This document shows, one piece after another, positions 9,491 to 19,284 of a stretch of 64,000 bases of DNA (within the stretch, counting starts at the first letter, position 1; each line of letters opens with the position of its first letter). The position numbers were made by a program, and so were the translations under genes. Below the pieces are notes generated by a model. That model ran no database searches. It was given only the letters and a program-made list of their open reading frames with translations, and was not told where the DNA came from. Origin of the DNA: Methylophilus aquaticus (lineage in GTDB: Bacteria; Pseudomonadota; Gammaproteobacteria; Burkholderiales; Methylophilaceae); NCBI RefSeq assembly GCF_030769565.1, contig NZ_JAVCAP010000019.1:1-64000 (forward strand), in the 5' to 3' direction.

Positions 9491-10240
9491 TTACTTGGCA
9501 GCACCAAATACCTTTTTCAGCAGATTACTGGCCTGCCCCACCGGATCCTGACGGATGGCAGCTTCCTCTTTGGCAATCATCAAGTAAACACCATCCAGGG
9601 CTTTCTGCGTGACGTATTGATTGATATTAGCGTCTTCTTTTTTAATCACACCAAACTTGGTGCCCATTTCAGCATACTTGTTATACGTGTCTGCCAACTG
9701 CACATTGGCAGTGGCTTTTTCTACGATAGGGAGAAATTTAGCGGCCATGTCTGTGGACGTGGTTTTTTTGAAATATTGGGTTGCCGCATCTTGGGGGCCC
9801 GTCAGAATGGCTTTAGCGTCAGCCAGACTCATTTGCTTCACAGAGTTGACTAAGAGCGCCTTTGCCTCCGGCACAGCTTGTTCCGCGGCACGGTTCATTT
9901 TGAGTATCAGATCATCAGCCTGCTTACCCATCCCAACCATGCGCATGCCTTTTTCAACTTTTTTCAGGGAGTCCGGCAGCGGAATCTTGACTTCACTGTT
10001 GCCCATAAAGCCATCCGTAGCGCCCAGCATGCTCACCGCTTTGGACACCCCCTGATTCAGGGCAAGTTTTAACCCATCACTGGTTTCCTGCTGCGTCAAC
10101 GTACTGACGGCCCCGCTACTTGAAGAGGCCGAAGCCGAATCACCCACTTTATTAACCAGATCGCCCAAGCCTTTAAGATCCAGCGCACTGGCATCCTGCG
10201 TCATTAACCATACAAAACCAAATATCAGCGATTTTTTCAT
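9491..10240 (-). CDS. DUF4197 family exported protein
   Basis: 249 residues with an N-terminal signal peptide (MKKSLIFGFVWLMTQDASA), so it is exported to the periplasm or outer membrane. The mature part is helical and carries family-like segments ALNQGVSKAVSMLGATDGF and MNRAAEQAVPEAKALLVNSV. DUF4197 has no assigned function. It stands alone between glgP and the LPS run, with a terminator-like hairpin before it. Confidence 0.85.
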   Translation of the reverse strand: MKKSLIFGFVWLMTQDASALDLKGLGDLVNKVGDSASASSSSGAVSTLTQQETSDGLKLALNQGVSKAVSMLGATDGFMGNSEVKIPLPDSLKKVEKGMRMVGMGKQADDLILKMNRAAEQAVPEAKALLVNSVKQMSLADAKAILTGPQDAATQYFKKTTSTDMAAKFLPIVEKATANVQLADTYNKYAEMGTKFGVIKKEDANINQYVTQKALDGVYLMIAKEEAAIRQDPVGQASNLLKKVFGAAK

Positions 10241-10293
10241 CTAAGAGCCCCATTGTTATTCTATAGTCACTGCAATCAGTTTAACTATAAACA

Positions 10294-10323
10294 ACAAAGC
10301 AAGTCCAGATGGACTTGCTTTGT
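10294..10323 (-). terminator. Rho-independent terminator of glgP
   Basis: An inverted repeat (arms GCAAGTCC/GGACTTGC, extended by AAA/TTT) lies 40 bases after the glgP stop. On the minus strand it is followed by TTTGTTGTTT, an acceptable U-rich tail. Confidence 0.7.
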
Positions 10324-10362
10324 ACGCCAGATCTTGAAACTTTTACGATTCAAACAGGCGGC

Positions 10363-12864
10363 TTAACCACTAAATGCGCTGACCTTCCAGATATTTTTCG
10401 CGTACTCGCCAATGGTTCTGTCACTGGAGAACTTGGCCATCCGGGCAACATTCAAGATGGCTTTGCGTGACCAAGCCTCCTGGTCCAGGTACAGCGCAGC
10501 CACTTTTTCCTGCGTGGCCACATAAGCGGCATAATCAGCCAATAACAAATACTGATCCCCTTTATGTAACAAGGTGTCAACAATCGCCTGGTATCTCCCT
10601 GGCTCTTCTACCGAGAAGAAACCATTGCCGATCATATCTATCACCTGCTTCAACTCGGCATTACCATGATAGTAATCCCACGGGTTGTATCCATCAGCCT
10701 TGGCTTGCGCAACTTCGGGGGTTGTTAACCCAAAAATAAAGATATTATCGTCACCTACCTCTTCTTTAATCTCGACATTGGCCCCATCCAGCGTGCCTAT
10801 CGTCAAGGCCCCATTCAAGGCCATCTTCATATTACCCGTACCACTGGCCTCGGTGCCTGCGGTGGATATCTGCTCGGACAAGTCAGCCCCCGGAAACAGG
10901 ATTTCAGCGGCGCTGACTTCATAGTTTGGATAGAACACGACCTTGAGCTGATCTCCCACTGCCGGATCATTGTTGACAATAGAAGCCACATCATTGATCA
11001 AACGAATAATCTGCTTGGCAAGCCAGTAGCCAGGGGCCGCCTTACCGGCAAAAATAACCACACGGGGCGCTTGCCCCTGCGCCTTGCCGCTACGGATACG
11101 GTTATACAAAGTGATGACATGCAATACATTAAGCAGCTGACGTTTATATTCATGAATCCGCTTGATCTGCACATCAAACAGCGCAGACGCATTGAGAATG
11201 ACGCCAGTTTTTTGCAAAATCTTATCGGCGAGGCGCTGCTTGTTGGCGGCTTTCACCTCCCGGAATGCAGCCCTGAAAGCTTTGTTCTCGGCCATCGGCT
11301 CAATATTGGCAATCAGACTCAACTCTTTTTGAAAGCCACTGCCAATATGCTTGGTCAACAACTCGGTGAGCAAGGGATTTGCCTGATTTAACCAGCGCCT
11401 TGGCGTAATGCCATTAGTCACGTTGGTCAGTTTGCCAGGGTAAATTTTATTAAAGTCAGCAAATAGCGTTGTTTTAAGCAGTTCACTATGTAAAGCCGCC
11501 ACACCGTTCACCGTATGACTGCCGACCACGGCAAGATGCGCCATGCGCACACGCCGACCATGCGTTTCATCGATGATTGAAACGCGGCTGAGCAAGTCGG
11601 TATCTCCCGGGAAGTGCTGGTTCACCATTTGCAAGAAGCGATGGTTGATTTCGTAAATGATTTCCAGATGGCGCGGAAGCAAGGTTGAAAACAGGTCAAC
11701 TGACCAGGTTTCGAGGGCTTCAGGCATCAAGGTATGATTGGTATAGGCAAACACCCCCGTGACCAGTTTCCAGGCACGTTCCCACTGCAAGTGATAGTGA
11801 TCCACCAATTGATACATCATCTCAGCCACCGCAATCGCCGGATGCGTGTCATTGAGTTGAATTGCCACTTTTTCTGGCAAGCTATCCCAGTCAGCGTTGT
11901 AATTGGTGAAACGGTGCAAAATATCCTGAATCGAGGCAGTCACAAAAAAATATTGCTGCTTGAGACGCAACTCTTTCCCAGAGGCGGAACTGTCATTGGG
12001 ATAAAGCACTTGCGATATGGTCTCCGCACTGTGCCGCCCTTCCACTGACTTTTCGTAATTGCCCTCGTTAAAGTGGGCCAAATCAAACTCGTTGGTCGCT
12101 TTGGCTGACCACAAACGCAAATTATTGACGGTTTGCGTGCCATAGCCGGGGATAGGCACATCATAAGGCATGGCAACCACAGCTTCGGTATCTACCCAAT
12201 GAGGCTCGATGCCATGCTCGGTATGCACATGCACCACGCGACCATAAAACTTGACCTCACAGGTATGCTCCGGACGCTGTACCTCCCAAATATTTTGATA
12301 GCGCAACCAGTTGTCCGGATTTTCAACTTGCTGTCCATTCTCAATCGTCTGCTTGAACATCCCGTAGTCATACCGGATACCGTAACCTGTCGCCGGAATA
12401 TCCATCGTCGCCATCGAATCCACAAAGCAAGCGGCCAATCTTCCCAAACCACCATTACCCAAAGCGGCATCCGACTCCAGCTCGGACAGACCTTCCAGCT
12501 TCTGCCCGATTTCCTGCAAACCTTCGCTTAGTTCCGGTGCAATGCCCAAATTCAGTGCGGCATTGGACAACATCCGCCCAATCAAAAACTCCAGAGAAAG
12601 ATAATAGACACGCTTGGTATTGGCATCGCGATAAGCGTCTCTGGTTTTGACCCAGCGGCCCATCAAATGATCACGCACAGTATATGCGGTAGTTTGATAC
12701 CAGTCGCGCGGTGTCGCCCAGGAGTTTGATTTACCGATAGAAAACATCAAATGATTACGCAGCGCCTGCGGGATAGGCAACTGCTCAAGCAAGAAGTCTT
12801 CAGCATCATGGGCGGCCTCAGAGATCTCAGTTTTTTTTTGCTTGGATTTGGCAGTGGTGGCCAT
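10363..12864 (-). CDS. glgP: Glycogen/alpha-glucan phosphorylase
   Basis: 833 residues, full family length. It releases glucose-1-phosphate from alpha-1,4-glucans using pyridoxal phosphate. The PLP-binding region EASGTGNMKMALNGALTIGT is intact with Lys680 as the Schiff-base residue, and ALGNGGLGRLAACF near the N-terminus is also conserved. A good ribosome site (GGGGAAG) precedes the ATG. No glycogen synthase, branching or debranching gene is adjacent, so it is an isolated glucan-degrading gene here. Confidence 0.95.
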   Translation of the reverse strand: MATTAKSKQKKTEISEAAHDAEDFLLEQLPIPQALRNHLMFSIGKSNSWATPRDWYQTTAYTVRDHLMGRWVKTRDAYRDANTKRVYYLSLEFLIGRMLSNAALNLGIAPELSEGLQEIGQKLEGLSELESDAALGNGGLGRLAACFVDSMATMDIPATGYGIRYDYGMFKQTIENGQQVENPDNWLRYQNIWEVQRPEHTCEVKFYGRVVHVHTEHGIEPHWVDTEAVVAMPYDVPIPGYGTQTVNNLRLWSAKATNEFDLAHFNEGNYEKSVEGRHSAETISQVLYPNDSSASGKELRLKQQYFFVTASIQDILHRFTNYNADWDSLPEKVAIQLNDTHPAIAVAEMMYQLVDHYHLQWERAWKLVTGVFAYTNHTLMPEALETWSVDLFSTLLPRHLEIIYEINHRFLQMVNQHFPGDTDLLSRVSIIDETHGRRVRMAHLAVVGSHTVNGVAALHSELLKTTLFADFNKIYPGKLTNVTNGITPRRWLNQANPLLTELLTKHIGSGFQKELSLIANIEPMAENKAFRAAFREVKAANKQRLADKILQKTGVILNASALFDVQIKRIHEYKRQLLNVLHVITLYNRIRSGKAQGQAPRVVIFAGKAAPGYWLAKQIIRLINDVASIVNNDPAVGDQLKVVFYPNYEVSAAEILFPGADLSEQISTAGTEASGTGNMKMALNGALTIGTLDGANVEIKEEVGDDNIFIFGLTTPEVAQAKADGYNPWDYYHGNAELKQVIDMIGNGFFSVEEPGRYQAIVDTLLHKGDQYLLLADYAAYVATQEKVAALYLDQEAWSRKAILNVARMAKFSSDRTIGEYAKNIWKVSAFSG

Positions 12865-12953
12865 GCATCTTCCCCTTGAGTTTAATTCATTGAATTGCTT
12901 TCAGTTAGCAAAAGCAAAAAGCAAGCCTACAGCAAGAATGTATCAGACATAAA

Positions 12954-12983
12954 AAAAAGCCACAAAATTCTCATTGTGGCTTT
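12954..12983 (-). terminator. Terminator of the FadL-type porin gene
   Basis: The hairpin arms AAAGCCACAA/TTGTGGCTTT lie about 40 bases after the porin stop. Runs of A on one side and T on the other allow termination on either strand; the gene order makes it the porin terminator. Confidence 0.8.
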
Positions 12984-13022
12984 GAATTATACTGCCGACC
13001 CCGGCAGAGAGAAGCACCAAAA

Positions 13023-14270
13023 CTAAAGTTTCCAGGTATAAGCCACGCCCAAGGCATCCTGATACATGCGCACATTGGCGTCACCTCCACCAAAGCTAGC
13101 GGGAATCGAATTTTGCCCACGCACTGTATTTTCAAAAGCATGCGTGTAAGCAAACGACACTTCAGATTGCGGACTCAAGACCCAGGTCGCTCCAATCGAG
13201 AGATGATCTTTCACCACACCAGGGGCCAGGAGATTAAACAAGGTATCGCCACTTCTTATCGGCTGGTCCACATGGTTGTATCCCGCACGCAAAATCAACT
13301 CTGGGCTATATTGATACAAGGCACCAATCTTATACACCTTGGCATCCTGCCAGTGAAATCCGGCACCGTTATCATTGCCCAAACCATTGTTCAGGTTAGA
13401 TAAAGAAGCGTTGCCAACCGAATCGACCTCACTGTAATTAATGCGTTGAAAATCCGCCGCCAACGTCAATGCCGGTGTCACTTTTACCGCCACCCCTACC
13501 CCATAAGTCGATGGAATATCAAAGTCGCCCTGCTCGGCAAACAGACCTTTGTACTTATCAAAACGGCTCATATAGGTGCGGCTCTGGTATGTAGCCCCCA
13601 AGCTGACCGTATCTGTAATCTCGCCCAGCCAGCCGATATGCACACCCGCGCCGTATGAATCATCATGACCATTATTCGTCAGATTGGCCGATGAACTACT
13701 CGCATTGCTAAAATTTTGCAGCCCCTTGGCTTCAAACCGCTGATAGGCCAAGTTCAAGGACACGCCCAGCGTGTTATGCTCCTGCACCTTCCAGGTCACC
13801 GTAGGTGCCACAAACACCTGCGCCAAATCCACGCCCGTGGGGCGGCCATTACTATTAAGCAGCGGAATACCGTTTTTGTAGTCAGTATTCATGCCGCCAT
13901 TACCGTACACACTCACGCCCAGCGTCACATCTTCAGAATATTGCTTGTTATAGCCCAGCTCTGGAATAAAGAAATTCTGGCTATCGTTACCTTTATAAGT
14001 ACCATTGGCCCCTGGCGCACCACTGCCTTCAATCTCCGATTCACGCACAGGCCTAAACCAGGTCACGCCCGCATCCACACGGTCACCCACTTTACCCATG
14101 CCCGCCGGGTTAGTCGCAGCCGCCAGCGCATCTTGCGGCAACGCAATGCCTACCCCACCGACGCCTTGAGAGCGAACCCCATAGCCATGAAAAAAATAAC
14201 CATCGGTCGCCCACGCATTACCAAACGAAAAAGCGATTGCTACTGGAATAACCTTTGACCACTGACGCAT
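13023..14270 (-). CDS. OmpP1/FadL family outer membrane transporter
   Basis: I choose the ATG at 14270 (MRQWSKVIP), because AAAGGA sits 6 bases before it and it gives a clean signal peptide ending FGNAWA; an upstream in-frame start at 14327 would add 19 residues. About 415 residues. The mature start TDGYFFHGYGVRSQGVGGVG and NPAGM are FadL-family hallmarks, and the C-terminus ends in the aromatic pattern GVAYTWKL of barrel proteins. Members import long-chain fatty acids or other hydrophobic compounds such as aromatics. Confidence 0.88.
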   Translation of the reverse strand: MRQWSKVIPVAIAFSFGNAWATDGYFFHGYGVRSQGVGGVGIALPQDALAAATNPAGMGKVGDRVDAGVTWFRPVRESEIEGSGAPGANGTYKGNDSQNFFIPELGYNKQYSEDVTLGVSVYGNGGMNTDYKNGIPLLNSNGRPTGVDLAQVFVAPTVTWKVQEHNTLGVSLNLAYQRFEAKGLQNFSNASSSSANLTNNGHDDSYGAGVHIGWLGEITDTVSLGATYQSRTYMSRFDKYKGLFAEQGDFDIPSTYGVGVAVKVTPALTLAADFQRINYSEVDSVGNASLSNLNNGLGNDNGAGFHWQDAKVYKIGALYQYSPELILRAGYNHVDQPIRSGDTLFNLLAPGVVKDHLSIGATWVLSPQSEVSFAYTHAFENTVRGQNSIPASFGGGDANVRMYQDALGVAYTWKL

Positions 14271-14366
14271 TTTCAATCCTTTAATCACCATATTGGATTG
14301 AAATATAACAAGTGATATAAATTCCAATAAATAATATATAAAAATATATTTATAACTTAAAAATAT

Positions 14367-14390
14367 AAAAGCCCGCAGTGCGGGCTTTTA
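14367..14390 (-). terminator. Hairpin terminator after the tail-tube gene
   Basis: A GC-rich stem GCCCGCA/TGCGGGC with flanking AAAA and TTTT forms a bidirectional terminator in the AT-rich stretch between the porin start and the tail-tube gene. Confidence 0.75.
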
Positions 14391-14407
14391 ATGTCAACCT
14401 GATTAAC

Positions 14408-14452
14408 CTCTGTAGCCGAGTAGGTTAGGCAACGCGTTGCCCACACGTAACA
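14408..14452. repeat. REP-like palindrome
   Basis: The stretch contains the palindrome GGCAACGCGTTGCC inside a TGTAGCCGAGTAGGTTAGGC...CACACG frame. Such short GC-rich palindromes after a TGTAGG-like start resemble bacterial REP sequences. A weaker, inverted look-alike occurs near 15070-15105 on the other side of the tail-tube gene. Confidence 0.45.
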
Positions 14453-14569
14453 ATACAAAATACGCTCTAACTATCCCCAAACGCACCATCTTCAAACGCT
14501 AAGGTTTTGTATTGCCCAATGTGTTAAATCCGGCAAAATTGGCAATCAATGACACCCCTTACCTGGCTG

Positions 14570-15028
14570 TTAACATGCGTTTGCGATTGTCAAACCTTCG
14601 TGTGCAACTTCGATGGACTCAATGACCACTTCGTTACCTTCTGCTTTTAGGTCAGTGCCGCTGATCTTAGTCGGCCATGCGTTAGCCAAGGTCCAAATCA
14701 TGGTAGGCTTACCCGCCTCATCAAGGAGGCTAATCGTGACAGTCACTCGTTTGGTGGTGTTCATCTTGATCTGATTAAACCAGTCCCATAACTTGGGATC
14801 AGATTTAAAAATGCCTTTTTTCATCGTGATATTGCCGTATTTTTTGACTCCCGGCATCTTGATTGTCGAAAACGCCGGGTTGTCGCCCCTTCGGTACTCA
14901 ATGACCGGCGCCTCCATATCGAGCCCTGACACTTCCTGGAATACAGCCACCTGCGAACCCCATGTCACCTGGAAGCTAAATTTTGGCAGAGGCCATACAT
15001 TAGATTGTTGCGAGCCATCATCGGCCAT
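14570..15028 (-). CDS. Phage tail-tube protein (T4 gp19-like / TIGR02241)
   Basis: 152 residues. The sequence PKFSFQVTWGSQVAVFQEVSGLD, the central EYRRGDNP and KMPGVKKYGNITMKKGIF, and NAWPTKISGTDLKAEGNEV are the recognisable pattern of gp19-like tube subunits used by contractile phage tails and extracellular injection systems (key motif EYRRGDNP). Such proteins stack as hexamer rings to form the inner tube. A good ribosome site (GGAGAAAA) precedes the ATG. No sheath, baseplate, spike or ATPase gene is near, so it is an orphan, perhaps a remnant or a stray paralogue of a cluster elsewhere. An IS110 element lies 145 bases upstream. Confidence 0.82.
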   Translation of the reverse strand: MADDGSQQSNVWPLPKFSFQVTWGSQVAVFQEVSGLDMEAPVIEYRRGDNPAFSTIKMPGVKKYGNITMKKGIFKSDPKLWDWFNQIKMNTTKRVTVTISLLDEAGKPTMIWTLANAWPTKISGTDLKAEGNEVVIESIEVAHEGLTIANAC

Positions 15029-15173
15029 GTTTTTTCTCCGTCGGCAGTGGTTTCAGAATCAATCGTCAGATACGTGGGCAACAAGTTACACACTCCACTC
15101 GGCTAATGACAAAATGTCGTAATGCAAGACCTGTCCCCTCAACATTCTTTCAATCAAAACGAGAGGAGAAGTC

Positions 15174-16274
15174 ATGCGCAATGTTACAACGATTGGAATC
15201 GATTTAGCAAAGGATGTATTTGCAGTGTGTGCCATGGATGTGACGGGTGCGGTGGTGTATCACAAAACGCTAAAACGTGATGCCTTTATCACTTGGGCGC
15301 AGCAATTGCAGCCTTGTACCATCGCCATGGAAGCCTGTGGCTCATCGCATCATTGGGGGCGCTGGTTTGCAGGGCGGGGGCATGTCGCAAAACTCATGGC
15401 ACCTGAGTTTGTGCAGCCGTTTCGTAAAAGCATGGCCGCCAAGAATGATAAAAATGATGCCGAAGCGATTGCCATTGCGGCTCGGCAACCGACCATGCGT
15501 TTTGTGGCGATTAAAAGCGTTGAGCAACAAGCTGTGTTGGTCTGGCATCGGTTGCGTGAGGGCTATAAGGAAGAACGCACCGCACATTTAAACCGTATGC
15601 GTGGATTGCTCGGCGAGTTTGGCATTTGGCCACCACGCAGTGCCGATAAGCTGATACGCGCATTGCCAGGCCTGACTGCGGATAGTGCCATACCCGAAGG
15701 GGTGCGCTTGGCGATAGAACAATCGCTGCTGTATCTGCACACAGTGCATGCGCAGATTGCGCTGTGTGATCAGCAGATTGCGCAGCACGTTGCCTCACAA
15801 CCCTCAGCAAGGCGACTGACTGAGATGACAGGCATAGGCACACTGACAGCCAGCGCCACTGTGGCAACCGTTGTGAACGCCAGTCAGTTTAAAAATGGCA
15901 GACAGTTTGCCGCATGGTTGGGGCTCACGCCCAGACAGATGAGCTCTGGCGGTAAACCTAAGCTCGGCAGAACCAGCCGCCGCGGCGACACGTATGTGCG
16001 TAGCTTGCTGGTACAAGGCGCTAAAAGCACGCTGCAAGTGGCTTTGCGACAAACGCAAGACAAAGCCAGCCGATTGCAGCAATGGATCGTCAGCGTGTAT
16101 CAGCGGGTGGGTTATCACAAAACACTGGTCGCCATTGCCAACAAGCATGCCCGCATGCTGTGGGCAATGTTGGCGAAAGACACAAGCTATGATGCCGATG
16201 CATGGCAAGGCTGGCAGGCACCGGGTGCCAATTGCCAGCTGCAAATCAACATACGTGATTTAAACCTGGAATGA
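15174..16274 (+). mobile_element. IS110-family transposase, intact
   Basis: 366 residues. The N-terminal DEDD (RuvC-like) domain is complete: Asp10 in GIDLAKD, Glu53 in MEACGS, Asp92 and Asp95 in KNDKNDAEAIA. The C-terminal Transposase_20 domain has the helix-hairpin-helix-like LTEMTGIGTLTASA and the serine-bearing GRTSRRGDTYVRSLL. A strong ribosome site (GAGGAGA) precedes the ATG. No frameshift is seen, so the enzyme could be active. The short 5' and long 3' noncoding flanks resemble the IS1111 subgroup. The exact element ends could not be fixed because the group usually leaves no target duplication. Confidence 0.93.
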
Positions 16275-16560
16275 AGCCACTTTAAACGCGTTGTAAATTC
16301 AGCTTAAACCACTGAAACCACCCCTGCCAAGGCAGATAGCAAAGAGGTTAGACCGAGCACAGAGAGAACCTGACTAACCCAATGGCCGACATAAAAAAGA
16401 ACAAGCCTGATCAGTGCGTTCTTGTCAGGCCGATGAATGAATGAGGTCTCTGTGCGCGGCTATTATCCTGGCCCGCGAAAATACTGATCCGCAACAAGGC
16501 CGTCTAGAGAGATGCAGTTTAACCCTTTATGGGCGATTCGAAATTGGCAGATCTGGCTGG
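16275..16560 (+). ncRNA. Structured 3' flank of the IS110 element; candidate bridge RNA
   Basis: The region has no ORF but many complementary segments: GGTTAG (16346-16351) with CTAACC (16374-16379); GCACAGAGA (16357-16365) with TCTCTGTGC (16447-16455); GCCTGA (16405-16410) with TCAGGC (16425-16430), competing with AAGAAC/GTTCTT (16397-16402/16418-16423). IS110-family elements are known to encode a bridge RNA in a noncoding end, and IS1111-type members place it after the transposase gene. Boundaries and transcription are inferred; this also accounts for most of the 403-base gene-free gap. Confidence 0.45.
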
Positions 16561-16589
16561 TGGTGATGCTGAATAAATGAAACAGATGC

Positions 16590-16614
16590 AAAAACACCCA
16601 ATTATTTGGGTGTT
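16590..16614 (-). terminator. Terminator of the AT-rich orphan gene
   Basis: An 8-bp stem AACACCCA/TGGGTGTT is followed on the minus strand by five T residues. It lies 64 bases after the stop of the 117-residue gene and suggests the right boundary of the IS lies left of it. Confidence 0.6.
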
Positions 16615-16677
16615 GGGGATGATATTGCTTGACAGGAAGGGGAAGTCCCTAGAGATGGGTTAGGAGTAAGCCTTGCT

Positions 16678-17031
16678 TCAATCATCACTTTCCTCAACAT
16701 TAACAGCAACATCAAAAGCCAATATTAAGTCATAAAATGCATCTGCAATATTAAGCATATTTTTATGATTTATTGTTTCAGGTTCTAGTAAATAAGACAT
16801 TACCTTTTTCTTAAATAAAAACCCTTTATCTTCAACTGCGCTGCTTTTAACCTTCAATTTAAATTTAATGTACTCATCAATTTTATTCGCCATGCTTGGA
16901 TCCTTGAGCGGTCCAACTATGAATTTAAGTGATTTAACAGAGTTATCTATAAATTGAGTAGTAAAGTGTTTTGCAGCTTCCCCTCTTTCATTTTCATCAG
17001 CAAGAAAGGGATGAGTTAATTCCAGTTTCAT
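16678..17031 (-). CDS. Hypothetical protein, AT-rich
   Basis: 117 residues, not recognised. The protein is charged and probably all-helical, with an acidic tail (NVEESDD) and a lysine-rich middle (IKFKLKVKSS, FLFKKKVMSYLL). There is no signal peptide or membrane segment. A clear ribosome site (TAGGAG) precedes the ATG and a terminator follows, so it looks like a real monocistronic gene. Its base composition is markedly more AT-rich than neighbouring genes, and it lies between an IS and a REP-like repeat, which suggests horizontal acquisition. Confidence 0.65.
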   Translation of the reverse strand: MKLELTHPFLADENERGEAAKHFTTQFIDNSVKSLKFIVGPLKDPSMANKIDEYIKFKLKVKSSAVEDKGFLFKKKVMSYLLEPETINHKNMLNIADAFYDLILAFDVAVNVEESDD

Positions 17032-17330
17032 CTTTACTCCTAACTATTAAGTAGCCGTCCCAATGACGGCATGTAAACGAGCGGTGTTTTTTTAAATCTA
17101 CTAATAAAACCATATACCTAGGTTAAAAATAGAGGGCGTAATTTAATCGGCAAAATCGTCAATCGATTCTGACTTGCTTACATGGTTTAAATAATGCCAT
17201 AAGTGTTAAGAAATAAACAAAAGATATTTTTTGATGCTAATAGAAATGCCTATAATTTTTGAACGATGATTGAAAAACCACTGGATACCCGCTTTCGCGG
17301 GTATGACGGGCGTGAGACAGTACAAAATAA
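17032..17330. other. Gene-free stretch with a REP-like palindrome
   Basis: This AT-rich gap holds no convincing ORF. At 17279-17309 it contains ACCCGCTTTCGCGGGTATGACGG, a hairpin (ACCCGC/GCGGGT) of the widespread form found as REP or small dispersed repeats in many proteobacteria. The rest shows nothing I can identify beyond the possible promoter of the 117-residue gene. Confidence 0.5.
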
Positions 17331-17356
17331 AAAAGCCACCTGACTCAGGTGGCTTT
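17331..17356 (-). terminator. htpG terminator
   Basis: The stem GCCACCTGA/TCAGGTGGC (17335-17353) is flanked by A- and T-runs and lies 24 bases after the htpG stop. Confidence 0.85.
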
Positions 17357-17379
17357 CTCATTTACTAGCAATCAAACAA

Positions 17380-19284
17380 TTACAAAATCAAACTATTCAT
17401 CCGTTTAACAAAGCTAGCCGGGTCTTCCAACTGACCACCCTCCGCCAGCAACGCCTGGTCAAACAACACATGCGCATAATCGGCAAATTTGGCATCGTCG
17501 CTTTCCGCTTTTAGTTTTTCAACCAGACGGTGGGTCGGGTTAATCTCTAAAATCGGTTTGCTGTCTGGCGCTTTTTGACCTGCCGCTTTGAGAATACGCG
17601 CCAGGTTGCCAGACAAGTCGTGTTCACCGGCCACCAGGCAGGCAGGTGAATCGGTAAGGCGGTGAGTGACTTTCACTTCCTTAACAGTTTCACCTAAAGC
17701 CGTTTTGATGCGTTCAACCAAGTCTTTGGCTTGCTCTTCGACTTGTTTTTGCGCTTCTTTATCAGCGTCATCTTCCAACTTGCCGAGGTCCAGATCCCCT
17801 TTGGCGATGGATTGCAGTTTTTTGCCTTGAAACTCGGTGAGCCCGCCCAGCATCCACTCATCCACCTTGTCCGACATCAGCAACACTTCGATGCCTTTTT
17901 TGCGGAAGATTTCCAGGTGCGGCGAGTTTTTGGCGGCGGCAAAGGTGTCGGCGGTGATGTAGTAAATCACTTCCTGCTCGGGCTTCATGCGCTCGATGTA
18001 GGTTTTGAACGAGACGTTTTGTTCTTCGGTATCGGCATGGGTAGAGGCAAAACGCAGCAGACCGGCAATTTTGTCTTTGTTGGCAAAGTCTTCGCCCGGG
18101 CCTTCTTTCAGCACGCGGCCAAACTCGTTCCAGAACTTGGCATAGTCTTCAGGCTTGGTCTCGGCCAGATCTTCCAGCAAGCCCAGCACTTTTTTCACTG
18201 AGCCGTTTTTAATCGCTTCTACGTCGCGGCTGTCTTGCAGAATTTCGCGGGAGACGTTCAGCGGCAAATCGGCAGAGTCAATCACGCCACGCACAAAGCG
18301 CAGGTATTGTGGCATCAGCTTTTCGGCGTCTTCCATAATAAACACACGCTTCACATATAGCTTGATGCCTTGGCGACGGTCTCGGTCATACAAATCAAAC
18401 GGGGCTTTGCCTGGCACGTAGAGCAATGAAATATATTCCTGCTTGCCTTCTACGCGGCTATGGGTATACGCCAGTGGATTTTCATAGTCGTGCGAAACGT
18501 GTTTGTAAAACTCGTTATATTCTTCATCAGAAATATCGTTTTTGCTGCGTGCCCACAACGCAGAGGCCTTGTTGACGGTTTCATCTTCATCGGTGGGGAC
18601 CATTTGGCCGCCCTCGCCATTTTCGCCGTCTTTCCATTCCGATTTTTTCATCAGAATTGGCAGCGTGATGTGGTCAGAGTATTTGCGGACGATGGTTTTC
18701 AGCTTCCAGTCATTCAAAAACTCGTCTTCGCCCTCGCGCAGATGCAAAATCACGTCGGTACCGCGACCGGCTTTTTCAACAGTCTCGATGGTGAAGTCGC
18801 CTTCGCCACTGGATTCCCATTGCACCGCTTCGGTTTCGCCGGCACGGCGGGTAATCAAGGTCACTTTGTCCGCAAGGATAAAACTGGAATAAAAGCCCAC
18901 GCCAAACTGACCAATTAAATTGGCATCTTTGGCTTGGTCACCGGTCAGGTTTTTAAAGAATTCTTTGGTGCCAGAGCGGGCAATCGTACCGATATTCTGA
19001 ATCACTTCTTCGCGTCGCATGCCGATACCGTTATCCGAGATCGTCAGCGTGCGGGCCGCTTTGTCATAGGCGATGCGAATATGCAATTCACTGTCGCTTT
19101 CATACAGGCTGCCATCCGCAATCGCCTCAAAGCGCAGCTTGTCCGCCGCATCTGAAGCGTTGGAAATCAGTTCGCGCAGCACAATTTCCTTGTTGCTGTA
19201 CAGCGAATGAATCATCAGTTGCAACAGTTGTTTGACTTCGGCCTGAAAGCCGAGTGTTTGTTTTTCTGCAGTCGCAGTGGTCAT
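17380..19284 (-). CDS. htpG: Molecular chaperone HtpG (Hsp90)
   Basis: 634 residues from the ATG at 19284 ([17 protein letters not shown]). The reading frame runs 83 codons further upstream, but GGGAGAA sits just before this ATG and the homologous part begins here. The GHKL ATPase motifs are visible: [17 protein letters not shown] and GQFGVGFYS. The middle and C-terminal dimerisation domains are complete. HtpG is a cytosolic ATP-dependent chaperone. It is monocistronic, with its own terminator. Confidence 0.97.
   Translation of the reverse strand: MTTATAEKQTLGFQAEVKQLLQLMIHSLYSNKEIVLRELISNASDAADKLRFEAIADGSLYESDSELHIRIAYDKAARTLTISDNGIGMRREEVIQNIGTIARSGTKEFFKNLTGDQAKDANLIGQFGVGFYSSFILADKVTLITRRAGETEAVQWESSGEGDFTIETVEKAGRGTDVILHLREGEDEFLNDWKLKTIVRKYSDHITLPILMKKSEWKDGENGEGGQMVPTDEDETVNKASALWARSKNDISDEEYNEFYKHVSHDYENPLAYTHSRVEGKQEYISLLYVPGKAPFDLYDRDRRQGIKLYVKRVFIMEDAEKLMPQYLRFVRGVIDSADLPLNVSREILQDSRDVEAIKNGSVKKVLGLLEDLAETKPEDYAKFWNEFGRVLKEGPGEDFANKDKIAGLLRFASTHADTEEQNVSFKTYIERMKPEQEVIYYITADTFAAAKNSPHLEIFRKKGIEVLLMSDKVDEWMLGGLTEFQGKKLQSIAKGDLDLGKLEDDADKEAQKQVEEQAKDLVERIKTALGETVKEVKVTHRLTDSPACLVAGEHDLSGNLARILKAAGQKAPDSKPILEINPTHRLVEKLKAESDDAKFADYAHVLFDQALLAEGGQLEDPASFVKRMNSLIL

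Noticed and set aside
15122-15140. Possible IS110 left end GCAAGACCTGTCCCC
   Set aside because: No inverted match was found to the right of the transposase, so element ends were left undefined.
16659-17044. 11-bp inverted repeat GTTAGGAGTAA at both ends of the AT-rich gene
   Set aside because: One copy is the ribosome site of that gene; the other could be chance in AT-rich DNA. Not enough for an element.
14400-17380. Prophage
   Set aside because: Only a tube gene and an IS; no integrase, capsid, terminase or lysis genes are present.
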